Below, in pieces: positions 44,400 through 55,067 of a stretch of 63,151 nucleotides of DNA. Source of the DNA: Desulfobulbaceae bacterium (GTDB lineage Bacteria; Desulfobacterota; Desulfobulbia; Desulfobulbales; Desulfocapsaceae); assembly GCA_019163335.1 (NCBI GenBank), contig JAFLKM010000007.1, forward strand, positions 1 through 63,151, written 5' to 3'. A model generated the notes under the pieces. That model did not search any database. It saw only the letters and a list, made by a program, of their open reading frames with translations, and was not told where the DNA came from. A program made the translations under genes and the position numbers. Position 1 is the first letter of the stretch; every line of letters begins with the position of its first letter.

Positions 44400-45548
44400 T
44401 CACTCTTCCTCTTTCTCTTTCTCTTTCGATTTTTTTCCAAGGACTTCATTGAAAAGACGACTGAAAAAGCCTTCCTGTTCTTTATGATGTCCATGTTCCC
44501 TGCATAAATCATCGAATTTCTGCAGAAGCTCTTTCTGTTTCTCACATAAATTGACCGGCGTCTGGACCTGCAGCTCCACAACCATATCCCCTCGACCACT
44601 CCCGCGCAAACTGGCCACGCCTTCATTCTTCAATGTGAATTGTGTGCCGGATTGACTCCCGGCGGGAATCTTCAAATTCTTTTTGCCATGAATGGTCGGA
44701 ACCTCAACCTTGCAGCCCAAGGCGGCCTGAACCATCGATACCGGAAAATGGCAATAGATGGTACTCCCGTCCCGCTTGAAAAACTCATGGTCTTCCACAT
44801 GAATAACCACGTAGAGATCACCGGTCGTCCCACCACGGCGGCCCCCTTCTCCTTCTCCGCGCAGACGCATCCGGGCGCCATGATCAACTCCAGCTGGAAT
44901 CTTGATGGAAACCGTCTTGGTCTTGTTCACTAAGCCTGTGCCGTTGCAGTCGGTACAAGGCTCCTTGACAATCTCACCTTCACCATGACATTGCGGGCAA
45001 GCCGTACTGACCTGAAAGAATCCCTGCGAGCGAATAACCTGGCCACGACCATGGCACAAGGGGCACGTTTCCCGTTTGTGCCCCGGACGACACCCTGAAC
45101 CTTCACAGGTCCAGCAGGTATCACGCCTGGTCAGTTCAACCTCTTTGGCCGTACCATGCACGGCCTCCATGAATGAAATGGTTATATCATAGCGCAGATC
45201 ATTCCCCGGAACCGGACCGTTTCGGCGACTGGCAGCACCTTCCCGCCTCCCGAAAAGATCCCCGAACAAATCACCAAAACCGGAAAAGATGTCCTCAAAA
45301 TTTCCCGGCCCCTGATATCCGCTGTTCTTCAGACCCTCATGTCCATAGGTGTCGTAGATTTTGCGCTTCTGAACATCACTGAGCACCTCGTAGGCCTCAG
45401 CACACTCCTTGAAGCGGGATTCCGCCGCTGGATCATCCGGATTCCGATCCGGATGATACTTCATGGCCAGCATCCGGTACGCTTTTTTGATCTCGCTGCT
45501 GCTGGCAGTCCTGCTTACCGCCAGAATATCATAATAATCATTTGGCAT
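44400..45548 (-). CDS. dnaJ: Chaperone protein DnaJ
   Basis: Co-chaperone that stimulates DnaK. The 382-residue protein has the J domain ([23 protein letters not shown] in [10 protein letters not shown] at about 32), a G/F region, and four CxxCxGxG zinc repeats ([33 protein letters not shown], about 145-210). The C-terminal substrate domains include [19 protein letters not shown]. It ends with a highly charged Lys/Glu tail. dnaK and grpE are not adjacent. Confidence 0.95.
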   Translation of the reverse strand: MPNDYYDILAVSRTASSSEIKKAYRMLAMKYHPDRNPDDPAAESRFKECAEAYEVLSDVQKRKIYDTYGHEGLKNSGYQGPGNFEDIFSGFGDLFGDLFGRREGAASRRNGPVPGNDLRYDITISFMEAVHGTAKEVELTRRDTCWTCEGSGCRPGHKRETCPLCHGRGQVIRSQGFFQVSTACPQCHGEGEIVKEPCTDCNGTGLVNKTKTVSIKIPAGVDHGARMRLRGEGEGGRRGGTTGDLYVVIHVEDHEFFKRDGSTIYCHFPVSMVQAALGCKVEVPTIHGKKNLKIPAGSQSGTQFTLKNEGVASLRGSGRGDMVVELQVQTPVNLCEKQKELLQKFDDLCREHGHHKEQEGFFSRLFNEVLGKKSKEKEKEEE

Positions 45549-45571
45549 TCTTCCGACTTGCTCCCAACAGA

Positions 45572-45835
45572 CTAGGCAATGACTTCCTGCTCAGCGGGAT
45601 CGGCTGCACGGCCTTCCTTGTGAGAGTGATCCGTCAGGCTCTTGATATTTTTAAAGGTCACCTTGCCAGCCGCAATTTCTCTCAGGGTCAAGACTATTTC
45701 CTTATTATTTGCCTCCACCAGAAAGGGTTCCCCCTGCCGATGCTGTTTAATCCGAGCAACAGCCAGATGAATCAGATTAAAACGATTATCATCACCTATT
45801 TGCTCCAGACAGTCTTCCACAGTAATTCTTGCCAT
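45572..45835 (-). CDS. rpoZ: RNA polymerase omega subunit
   Basis: An 87-residue omega subunit: [37 protein letters not shown] and [13 protein letters not shown] are the family core. The C-terminal acidic tail ([12 protein letters not shown]) is typical. It lies between purA and dnaJ on the minus strand and assists assembly of the beta-prime subunit. Confidence 0.9.
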   Translation of the reverse strand: MARITVEDCLEQIGDDNRFNLIHLAVARIKQHRQGEPFLVEANNKEIVLTLREIAAGKVTFKNIKSLTDHSHKEGRAADPAEQEVIA

Positions 45836-45993
45836 ACGATACCCTCATATTTTTTTAGGAGTCATTCCGAAACAGCCACTGTTTTCCAGCCATTTCACAA
45901 CAACTTTTCATGCTCTGTATCCCGGTCAAATGACCATCGAATTCACAACAACGGGTACAACTTCGACCCTGTATTCTTTACTTAGACATCCCT

Positions 45994-47731
<1,738 letters not shown>

Positions 47732-48733
47732 ATGAAAACTTTCTGGAGCCATACAAACATAGCCACCCTGCGCCTGATCAGCCAGTCACTGTTTGCCACA
47801 TTCTGCCTTGCAGTCGGTCTACAGTTTTATCGATTTTATCTCTTTGCGACACAGGCCTCTGAGCAGTTCGTCCAGCGGCCACCTGCGGTTGAGGCCTTTC
47901 TCCCCCTTGGCGCCCTGGTCAGCTTAAAACGGTTTGTTCTGACCGGAGAATTCGACACCATCCATCCGGCCGGTTTCACCATCTTTCTGGCCGCCCTGTT
48001 TCTCGGCCTCTTCCTGCGCAAGGGTTTCTGCGGATGGATCTGCCCGGTCGGCCTGGCCTCAAATCTTGCCGAAAGAACCGGGAAGGCTCTACGCATTCTC
48101 CTGACCCCGCCAGCCTGGATCAACCTGCCGCTTCTCTCTCTGAAATATCTGCTGCTCGCCACGTTTAGCTGGCTCATCCTCTGGAATATGAACCTCCAGG
48201 AGCTCACCGCTTTTCATTCCTCTGCCTACAACCTGATCGCAGACGCCAAGATGCTCCATTTTTTTCTCCACCCCAAACCGCTGGCGGCCTCAATCATGCT
48301 CATACTGATAACCGCATCTTTTGTGGTCAAGAATCCATGGTGCCGCTATTTCTGCCCCTACGGCGCCCTTCTTGGCCTTTTAGCTTTTTTCAGTCCATTT
48401 CAGGTCCGACGAGATCAGAAGCTGTGCATCAACTGCAAAAAATGTGAGACCATCTGTCCCGGTTCCATCCAAGTCACGGCAAGGCAAACCATACGCAACG
48501 CTGAATGTATCGGCTGCCTGGAATGCCTTTCCGTCTGTCCGCAACCCGAGTGCCTGCAACTCTCCCTGCCGGCAAAAAAGACGGCCCATCCCCTGCTGCT
48601 GCCGGGCCTTGTCATCACTTTTTTTCTTCTCTTCTGGCTTATCGGCCGACTCACCGGTCACTGGCAAAGCCAAATTCCGACGGAGCTGTTCGAGCATTAC
48701 TACCGGCAGATTCAATCCATCGGACACCCATAA
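47732..48733 (+). CDS. NapH/RdxA-type membrane polyferredoxin
   Basis: A 333-residue membrane iron-sulfur protein, probably moving electrons between quinone or periplasmic partners and the cytoplasm. Four to five membrane helices surround two conserved Cys motifs, FCGWICPVGLAS (about 94) and WCRYFCPYGALLG (about 205). Two ferredoxin-type 4Fe-4S sites follow, CINCKKCETICP (about 230) and CIGCLECLSVCPQPEC (about 256). A final membrane helix precedes the C-terminus. I start at ATG 47732 because homologous sequence begins there; ATG 47600 has a closely spaced GAGG and is the alternative. tatB follows 158 bp later. Confidence 0.83.
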   Translation: MKTFWSHTNIATLRLISQSLFATFCLAVGLQFYRFYLFATQASEQFVQRPPAVEAFLPLGALVSLKRFVLTGEFDTIHPAGFTIFLAALFLGLFLRKGFCGWICPVGLASNLAERTGKALRILLTPPAWINLPLLSLKYLLLATFSWLILWNMNLQELTAFHSSAYNLIADAKMLHFFLHPKPLAASIMLILITASFVVKNPWCRYFCPYGALLGLLAFFSPFQVRRDQKLCINCKKCETICPGSIQVTARQTIRNAECIGCLECLSVCPQPECLQLSLPAKKTAHPLLLPGLVITFFLLFWLIGRLTGHWQSQIPTELFEHYYRQIQSIGHP

Positions 48734-48891
48734 CCGCCACCCCGGCAGCGGTTGCTCTTCAACAAAGATTGACAGCCTCCGGCAAATGGCGTACATTTTG
48801 CTTGCCTTGACACCTCTCTATTTCCGGTCTGGTCAAAAAAACTTCTTTTCTCTCGCTATCTCAAACTTTTAGGCTTACACAGGGTACTTCC

Positions 48892-49377
48892 ATGTTCGGT
48901 ATCGGTCTTCCTGAAATGATCCTGATTCTGGCCCTGGCTCTCATTATCGTCGGGCCGGACAAACTGCCTGATCTCGCCAGATCAATGGCCAAGGGCGTTA
49001 TGGAGCTGAAAAAAACAGCCGAGACGCTCAAAAAAAACCTGAGCGAAGACGGCAACCCCCTCAAAGACCTCAAGTCTGATCTCGACGATACCGCCCGTGC
49101 GCTGAACCAGAACCTGCTTGAATCCAACGAATCCGCCTGGAGGACTCGGACCCCTGGCGAAGGAGTGAATGCTGTCCCTGAAAAGACCAGCAGCGGGATC
49201 ATAGAGGCCGAGTTCACCGACAAATCCGAGCCCGACGCTTCCGGCTCCGAGGCGCTTCCTCCCAGCGACACAGCCATTGGCATAGCCAGTGACACAATCA
49301 GCGATACAACCAGTGAGCCGGCACAAGCGGCCAACCCCACCCCCGAAAAAGATTCCGCTCCCCCGCCGGCATGTTAG
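48892..49377 (+). CDS. tatB: Twin-arginine translocase subunit TatB
   Basis: Tat substrate receptor with TatC. In this 161-residue protein, MFGIGLPEMILILALALIIV is the membrane helix with the conserved Glu (residue 8) of TatB rather than TatA. The hinge GPDKLPDLARS and an amphipathic helix to about residue 75 follow. The C-terminal half is acidic, Ser/Pro-rich and probably disordered. tatC overlaps its end by 7 bp. tatA is not adjacent. Confidence 0.9.
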   Translation: MFGIGLPEMILILALALIIVGPDKLPDLARSMAKGVMELKKTAETLKKNLSEDGNPLKDLKSDLDDTARALNQNLLESNESAWRTRTPGEGVNAVPEKTSSGIIEAEFTDKSEPDASGSEALPPSDTAIGIASDTISDTTSEPAQAANPTPEKDSAPPPAC

Positions 49378-50096
49378 CCAGAAGCCTTGAGTTCTTCGCT
49401 CCACACCATCAGGAGCTGCGCAAGCGACTGATCACCATTTTTCTGACCATCATTGTCTGCACGGCGATTGCCTATGGCTTTTCCGAACATATTGCCCGCC
49501 TCTTTCTGATCCCCCTCTTCCACGCCAGCCCGCTGATCAGCAAACTGGTCTACACCAACTTGCCTGAGGCCTTTCTCTCCTATATCAAGCTCTCGCTGCT
49601 CGTTGGCCTGGTGGCCAGTTTTCCGGTTATTCTCCATCAGATATGGACATTTATCGCCCCGGGACTCACGGGCAGTGAAAAGAAACTTGCCACCGTTGTG
49701 GTCTTCTGGGCCACCCTGCTCTTTATCTCGGGTGCCGCCTTTGCCTTCCTCGCTGTTTTACCGAAAATGCTGCACTACTTTATGAGTTATGCTAGCCCAA
49801 ACCTTGAACCTCTGCCCAGATTCGGAGAATACCTGACCTTTGTGGCCCGCACCTCGCTTGCCTTCGGGCTCTCCTTTGAAATCCCCTTTCTCATGGTTAT
49901 GGCCGGCAAGGCCGGATTTATTCAGGCCAGCTCTTTTCGCAAAAAAAGGATCTCCTTTTACGCCGCCATCGTGGTTCTGTCCTTTCTTCTAACCGCCGGC
50001 GACTTTATGGCCACGATAATGCTCACAATCCCTCTTATCGGGCTCTACGAGGCTGGAATTTTTCTGACCGCCCTCTTTGGCAGCAAAGCGAAATAA
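49371..50096 (+). CDS. tatC: Twin-arginine translocase subunit TatC
   Basis: Core membrane subunit of the Tat pathway for folded proteins, many of them redox enzymes in this type of organism. The 241-residue protein has six predicted membrane helices. The N-terminus FFAPHHQELRKRLITIFLTI contains the ELRxR signature that contacts the twin-arginine signal. The segments YTNLPEAFLSYIKLSLLVGL and LSFEIPFLMVMAG are also typical, the former with a conserved Glu. It overlaps tatB. Confidence 0.93.
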   Translation: MLARSLEFFAPHHQELRKRLITIFLTIIVCTAIAYGFSEHIARLFLIPLFHASPLISKLVYTNLPEAFLSYIKLSLLVGLVASFPVILHQIWTFIAPGLTGSEKKLATVVVFWATLLFISGAAFAFLAVLPKMLHYFMSYASPNLEPLPRFGEYLTFVARTSLAFGLSFEIPFLMVMAGKAGFIQASSFRKKRISFYAAIVVLSFLLTAGDFMATIMLTIPLIGLYEAGIFLTALFGSKAK

Positions 50097-50241
50097 CAGC
50101 AAAACCCCATCCTCAAAAACATCCCCAACCTTTCTGCTGTAATCTCCATGATCGCGAAACCTTACCCCCTCCCCTAATTCAAAGAACAACACCTCGCTCC
50201 TATTCTACGTAAATACTGAGCCGTGACAAAAGGGGCTGAAT

Positions 50242-51276
50242 TCACCGGACAACGGGTCGGATTTCCTGTTTCAACAGACAGCAGGAGATTCGGTATTCCG
50301 GTATTCCACCTGCGTCATAGCGGATGGTATCAGGCTGAAGCAGTTTGTTCATCACGCAGCCCTCAGCAATATTGAGGGTAAAAAATCGGTCTTCCGTCAA
50401 TCCCTTGTTGAGCAGCAGACGATCTTCTTCAATGCGCAAGGCATGGACGGGATAATCCTCACACAGGGGGCAGCGATAGACCCGGCCATTGGGAAAGATG
50501 AAAAAATTGTCGGCCACCAATCCGGCGCATTCAAAGTTTTCGTTGCCGTCCAGAAATACCTTGGGATAGGTCACATGGATGCCGGCCATCGCCGCCTGGC
50601 GGGCCACCTCCGGCACCACCCGCAGCCACTGCTCGGGGCTTACCTGCCACCCAGTTTCTTCGCCGTCCAGCTCACAGATGCCGCCATCCTGGGCCGGTTT
50701 GCCCCGCAGCCCGATCACCTGAATGAAAAACCGCCGCACTCCCAACTCCACCAGCAGATCCACCATACGCGGCAGGTGATCAATATTCAGCGCTGAAACG
50801 GTATAGATGACGCTGACCGCAAACCCACGGGCCACAGCCCGGCGAAGATTGGCCGTACACACCTCAAAGACGCCCTGCCCGCGAATGGGATCATTCACCG
50901 CCGCATCCGGGCCGTCGAGACTGAAGCTGAGATAATCAAGCAGTTCCGGAGTGGTGCGATCCAGCAGATCGTGGAACAGATAGCCGTTGGAATCCACGGT
51001 CACATTAAAGCCGCAGGCCTTGGCCTTGGCAATACCATGGGCGAGATCCGGATGCAGGGTGGGCTCACCGCCCAGAAAGATCATGTTGGACTGCTGCCCC
51101 GGACGGGCAAAGAGCTCAATCCAGCGCTCCATGGTTTCCCGCGCAAGAGTTATCCGGCCATGCTGCTCAGGGTTGATATAACAGTGCCGGCAGGAGAGAT
51201 TACAGGCCGTCAGGATATGAAAAAAAACGTTTCGTTCGCCGGGGACAAAGCCGACCGTTGTCGCTGAAGGAGGCAT
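50242..51276 (-). CDS. Radical SAM protein with C-terminal Cys cluster
   Basis: A 344-residue radical SAM enzyme. The cluster motif is HILTACNLSCRHCYINPEQ (about residues 20-38), followed by IFLGGEPTLHPDL (GGE motif), VDSNGYLF and SFSLDGPDAAVND. The C-terminal part has Cys residues in FECAGLVADNF, RVYRCPLCEDYP, EGCVMN and ISCCLLKQE, suggesting auxiliary Fe-S clusters of SPASM type. I start at the Met of MPPSATTVGF; the longer frame would overlap the next gene upstream. The substrate is unknown; no small peptide gene is obvious beside it. Confidence 0.83.
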   Translation of the reverse strand: MPPSATTVGFVPGERNVFFHILTACNLSCRHCYINPEQHGRITLARETMERWIELFARPGQQSNMIFLGGEPTLHPDLAHGIAKAKACGFNVTVDSNGYLFHDLLDRTTPELLDYLSFSLDGPDAAVNDPIRGQGVFEVCTANLRRAVARGFAVSVIYTVSALNIDHLPRMVDLLVELGVRRFFIQVIGLRGKPAQDGGICELDGEETGWQVSPEQWLRVVPEVARQAAMAGIHVTYPKVFLDGNENFECAGLVADNFFIFPNGRVYRCPLCEDYPVHALRIEEDRLLLNKGLTEDRFFTLNIAEGCVMNKLLQPDTIRYDAGGIPEYRISCCLLKQEIRPVVR

Positions 51277-51301
51277 AAGAGAGATGTAAGGTATCAGGAG
51301 G

Positions 51302-51841
51302 TTAAAGAGAAGGAGCAATCGATTGTTTCAGGGTATAGTCGGCCAGAAGCGAATCTTTCCAGTAAGGGTTGTCGGGATCGCGGAAAAATTGCTGAAAGAG
51401 GGCCAGACTCTCCTGCCTCAGCACCGCCGGCACCACCTCAATCTCCATGGTCGCATAGAGAGGACTTAATGCCGTGAGCGGCAGGTTGGTGCCGCCGCCC
51501 ATCACATCTTCATAAGCATACACAATTTTTCTGATGCCATTAAGAATCAGGGTTGAAAAGCACATAAGACAGGGTTCCATGGTGGCGTACACCGTTAGCT
51601 CCTGCGGGGCAACACCCGTCTCCGCGTCAAGAAAACCCCGCAGGGCCAGCATCTCGGCATGATCCATTTCATTGACCCGGCCGCTGGAATGGGTCCTTTT
51701 CCCGGAGGCAAGCACCTCCCCCCCATGCACCAGCACACACCCCACCGGAAACTCCCCCAGCGCCAAAGCCGCACCAGCTTCAGCCAGAGCAAGCCGCATC
51801 CAGCGCTCATGCTCCCGCAATGTCACATCACCATTCTTCAT
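51302..51841 (-). CDS. Cytidine/deoxycytidylate-type nucleoside deaminase
   Basis: A 179-residue zinc deaminase of the TadA/guanine deaminase class. The zinc site is visible as MDHAEMLALRG (HAE, about residue 63) and TMEPCLMCFSTLIL (PCxxC, about 93-99). The opening WMRLALAEAGAALALGEFPV is typical. The tail after VMGGGTNLP is longer than in TadA and lacks the usual tRNA-binding end, so a free base or nucleoside may be the substrate. The radical SAM gene follows on the same strand. Confidence 0.83.
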   Translation of the reverse strand: MKNGDVTLREHERWMRLALAEAGAALALGEFPVGCVLVHGGEVLASGKRTHSSGRVNEMDHAEMLALRGFLDAETGVAPQELTVYATMEPCLMCFSTLILNGIRKIVYAYEDVMGGGTNLPLTALSPLYATMEIEVVPAVLRQESLALFQQFFRDPDNPYWKDSLLADYTLKQSIAPSL

Positions 51842-51998
51842 AAAAACCCATCAAAAAGCAAAAAGGGGACAGATTTATTTTCTTGCGCAAGCGCGCCTGC
51901 GCCACTCCCAACGACCGCAAAAACAAATCCGTCTCCCTCGATTATACGCATAATTTTCACCGGTTATTGTTGTTGTAGAATTCAATCAATCATACTGT

Positions 51999-53252
51999 TT
52001 ACAGGCTGCGCCCGAATCGAAGCACAGAGCCGGGCACCGCCAGCAAAATGTGCTCCTGCACCCAATCGTGGCCATTATCGATGAACGGCAAATAGACAAG
52101 CTCGGTGGCCTGTGGCTGAAAAGAGATTCCGGGCAGCAGGGGCAGGAAATCCCGCTTATTCACCGCTGCCTCAGCCAGCACCGTCTTTACGGCCTGCACC
52201 GCCTCGCTTTGCGGCAGGGTGACCGGAAACAGACCTCCGGCCATAACCGCTTCGCCTGCCGGAAGCCGTTTCTGGGACAAGGTCAGATTGCGGGCGAGAT
52301 TCAGAAAAATCTGGGGCCGGATCTTGAAGGCCGGAACCCAGAAACACAGAGCCATGCGATCATGCTCCGGACGCACCACCAGCGGCTGATTGGTCAGCCG
52401 GAGAAAGTCACCGAAAGTTTCCATCTCGACACCGGAGGCACTGACCTCAATTTTCCAGAAGGGAAGATAACGAGCATCCTTGTGCAGCGAGGCAAGCCGC
52501 TGCCAGGCAAGGGAACGCAGCACTCCGCCCACCTCCTCCCAGGATGTCTGGCAATTATGACAGGAAAGCACCAGACTGTCCCGCTCACCTTCAAGGGAGC
52601 CGCCGCAGGCGGGACAGAGAGTGGCCAGGAAACGCGGCATCCATTGATTTTGAAAGGGCAGGCACATCTTCTCGAGCTCCGCGGCGGAGACTCCTTCCGC
52701 AAGAGACCTGTTTGTCACCGCGTCATAGAGAATTCCCCCATGGAGATAAAGAGGCAGATAGAGACAACTGATGGTTTCTCCGATAAAGGCCCGATGGTAC
52801 AGGGGATCAGGGCTCTTTTCCAGAACACCCCCTGCTGACAGGGCGGCCAGCTCGAAGATGGCCTCCGCCTTGAGCTGCTGACGAAAGAAATGCCCGGGAA
52901 GCTGCGCCGCCAGCAGCGAAACCGGCATCGCCTGCGGCCTGAGCCCGAGGGATGGCGGCAAACCCGCGACCGTGCCGCCTGTTCCCGACTGGGTGATATC
53001 CACCACCCGTTGCTGCACCTGTTTGCCGTTGCAGGTGAAGATGCTTCCCTTGAAATGCAGATAGGGCGCGTAGAAGATCTCCTCGCGGGGGATATGGCCG
53101 GGAGCCTTGTCGGGCAGGACGTAACGGGACAGACCGGGGGTCACCCGGTAATGGCGCACCCCGCAGAAGGGACACTGCAGCAGCCGGTCCGCCTCGTCAC
53201 CTACAATGGCGGCCCCGCAGGACGGGCAGCTCTGCTCAACAATCAGTTCCAT
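51999..53252 (-). CDS. Zinc-ribbon protein paired with SPFH protein
   Basis: A 417-residue protein starting with a zinc ribbon (SCPSCGAAIV then LQCPFCGVRHY, residues about 9-34). A second ribbon occurs mid-protein (LCPACGGSL then LSCHNCQTSW, about 215-240). Between and after them are beta-rich segments of unknown fold (IFYAPYLHFKGSIFTCNG, ARYLPFWKIEVSASGVEM, MALCFWVPAFKIRPQIF). I know no named function. It begins 18 bp after the SPFH gene and is clearly co-transcribed with it, so a joint role at the membrane is likely. Confidence 0.7.
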   Translation of the reverse strand: MELIVEQSCPSCGAAIVGDEADRLLQCPFCGVRHYRVTPGLSRYVLPDKAPGHIPREEIFYAPYLHFKGSIFTCNGKQVQQRVVDITQSGTGGTVAGLPPSLGLRPQAMPVSLLAAQLPGHFFRQQLKAEAIFELAALSAGGVLEKSPDPLYHRAFIGETISCLYLPLYLHGGILYDAVTNRSLAEGVSAAELEKMCLPFQNQWMPRFLATLCPACGGSLEGERDSLVLSCHNCQTSWEEVGGVLRSLAWQRLASLHKDARYLPFWKIEVSASGVEMETFGDFLRLTNQPLVVRPEHDRMALCFWVPAFKIRPQIFLNLARNLTLSQKRLPAGEAVMAGGLFPVTLPQSEAVQAVKTVLAEAAVNKRDFLPLLPGISFQPQATELVYLPFIDNGHDWVQEHILLAVPGSVLRFGRSL

Positions 53253-53270
53253 TGGGGTTCAGAAAGCCGC

Positions 53271-54395
53271 TTAATCAACCCGCTGCCCGCACAGATTGCA
53301 AAACATCGAGCCGGGCAGATTTTCCGCCTGGCAATGGGAACATCGCACTGCCACAGGCCTCTCCGTTGCCGGACGACCGCAGCGGGAGCAGAATTTTGCA
53401 TTGACCGGCATATTCTTGCCGCAATGGACGCACTGGCTCGACACCACCTGATGGTGCCCGCACAAAGGACAAAAACGGGCGTCGGCAGGGATGCTGTTCC
53501 GGCACTCGGGACAGGTCACTGTTGCTGCCGCCTTCTCGGACCCACCGGCGCTTTGACCCTGGGCGAAAAGAGCAGGCATCATCATCCCCAGCCCCATGCC
53601 CATTCCGGCTCCAGCCTCACCCTGATTGTCCGCCGCCTTTTCCATGGCCATGGCCGCCTTCATCTTCACAAATTTGTCGATATCATGGATCACATTGAGC
53701 CGGCCCTTGTCGTCAATGGCTCGCTGCACTTCCTCCGGCGGGGTGATCGAGGTGATGTAGAGATGGCTGAGGGCAAGGCCGAAGTGGGCAAAATCACCGA
53801 CCAGCCGCTTCTGCAGCTGCTGCGACAGCTCGTCAAAACGGCCGGGCAGATCAAGAATGGTGTCCAGCACCTCACCGAGATAATCATTGAGCCGGGAGAC
53901 GATCACCTCTTTGAGATAACTGCCGACAGATTCGGTGGTCAAGCTGCCCATGGTGCCCACCAAAGAATTGACAAAGAGCACCGGCTGGATGATCTGGATA
54001 TTAAAGATGCCATGGGCACGCAGGCGGATCAGCCCAAGCTCGCTGTCGCGGAAGGCCACCGGACTCATGGTGCCCCATTTGAGGTTGGTGAAATGTTTCA
54101 TGTTGACCAGATAGACCTCCGCCCGCAGCGGGCTGTTGCCGCGCCAGGGCACCGAGAGGATCTTGGTGAGCAGGGGAAGATTGGCCGTTTTCAGGGTGTG
54201 CCGCCCCGGCCCGAAGGCGTCGCAGGCCCTGCCTTGATAAAAAAGGACCCCGGCCTGGCTGTCGCGCACGGTCAGCTGCGCGCCCCATTTGATCTCCCCC
54301 GAGCCCTCTTCCGGCAACCGGTGTACCAGCTCCTCACCGGTTTCATCAAACCACTCAATGTTTTCAAGAAAAATGGCACTGTCAAATGTATTCAT
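53271..54395 (-). CDS. SPFH-domain protein with C-terminal zinc ribbons (YdjI-like)
   Basis: A 374-residue stomatin/prohibitin-fold protein of the kind annotated COG4260/YdjI. The SPFH part covers about 20-230 (LTVRDSQAGVLFYQGRACDA, FGPGRHTLKT, VYLVNMKHFTNLKWGT, YLKEVIVSRLNDYLGE, LYITSITPPEEVQRAIDDKG). After a Met/Gly-rich linker come four CxxC pairs forming two double zinc ribbons (CPECRNSI, CPLCGHH, CVHCGKNM, CSRCGRP, CSHCQAEN, CNLCGQ). YdjI in Bacillus sits in an envelope-stress locus. It has no clear membrane anchor and may need its zinc-ribbon neighbour. Confidence 0.85.
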   Translation of the reverse strand: MNTFDSAIFLENIEWFDETGEELVHRLPEEGSGEIKWGAQLTVRDSQAGVLFYQGRACDAFGPGRHTLKTANLPLLTKILSVPWRGNSPLRAEVYLVNMKHFTNLKWGTMSPVAFRDSELGLIRLRAHGIFNIQIIQPVLFVNSLVGTMGSLTTESVGSYLKEVIVSRLNDYLGEVLDTILDLPGRFDELSQQLQKRLVGDFAHFGLALSHLYITSITPPEEVQRAIDDKGRLNVIHDIDKFVKMKAAMAMEKAADNQGEAGAGMGMGLGMMMPALFAQGQSAGGSEKAAATVTCPECRNSIPADARFCPLCGHHQVVSSQCVHCGKNMPVNAKFCSRCGRPATERPVAVRCSHCQAENLPGSMFCNLCGQRVD

Positions 54396-54583
54396 GATGG
54401 GTTCCCATTGTTTCCGGTTGAAGGTTCATGGTTCAAGGCTGTTTCGCCCTTTGCGAGTAAACCGCTGCCGGCAGCATCGCACTGGTATTCTTTGTCCGCC
54501 CTGCTCCTTGCAGCAAGGGTGGAATGAATTATAGTACACTGCAAAACCTTCCTCCACAGAAAAACTTGCAAGGAGATCATATT

Positions 54584-54931
54584 ATGGACATCAAGGATCA
54601 ATGGACCGAAGAAACAGCACTGAAGGACCTGCAACACCCCACCGTTGACTCAAAACTCTGGTCAGAGGCCGTCGAATGGCTGATCCTTTTTGGCCCGGAG
54701 AAAATTCGCGACCTGCTCCTGCAATCCTCCGGCACCGCCACCGGTCACTGTTTCCCGGAGCTCAAGCCCACCGGCTACGCACCCGACGGCCAGCCTTGTT
54801 ACCAGGTCGCCGATCTCGCCGAATCACTGCAGATCAGCAGGGAAGAGGCCAAGGCAATCCTTGCCAGAAAGCAGGAAGAACATGACATGCCCCACTTCAT
54901 TGACGAGACCGAGGCCCTTAAACTCCAGTAA
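54584..54931 (+). CDS. Small protein of unknown function
   Basis: A 115-residue protein from ATG 54584, which follows AAGGAG. It is mostly helical: KDQWTEETALKDLQHPTVDS, WSEAVEWLILFGPEKIRDLL, then GYAPDGQPCYQVADLAESLQ with ISREEAKAILARKQEEH. The middle resembles small domains that recognise a target through an HTH-like hairpin, but I cannot name the family. It is divergent from the SPFH gene and next to the left inverted repeat of the ATPase cassette. Confidence 0.7.
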   Translation: MDIKDQWTEETALKDLQHPTVDSKLWSEAVEWLILFGPEKIRDLLLQSSGTATGHCFPELKPTGYAPDGQPCYQVADLAESLQISREEAKAILARKQEEHDMPHFIDETEALKLQ

Positions 54932-55067
54932 CAACCCCGATAAACGCGTACCAAGCGCGGTGGTAATCGTAACTCCCACCCAACCCCCTCTTGACCTCAA
55001 GAGGGGGCTTTAGCTTCCCAAGCTTGAATAGGCTCAAACTCAAGAAATCTTTCTGTAATGTAAGGCA

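Noticed and set aside
52890-54527. A 545-codon plus-strand frame opposite the zinc-ribbon and SPFH genes
   Set aside because: Both minus-strand genes have clear domains, start sites and codon pattern; the opposite frame is a GC-driven shadow spanning two genes.
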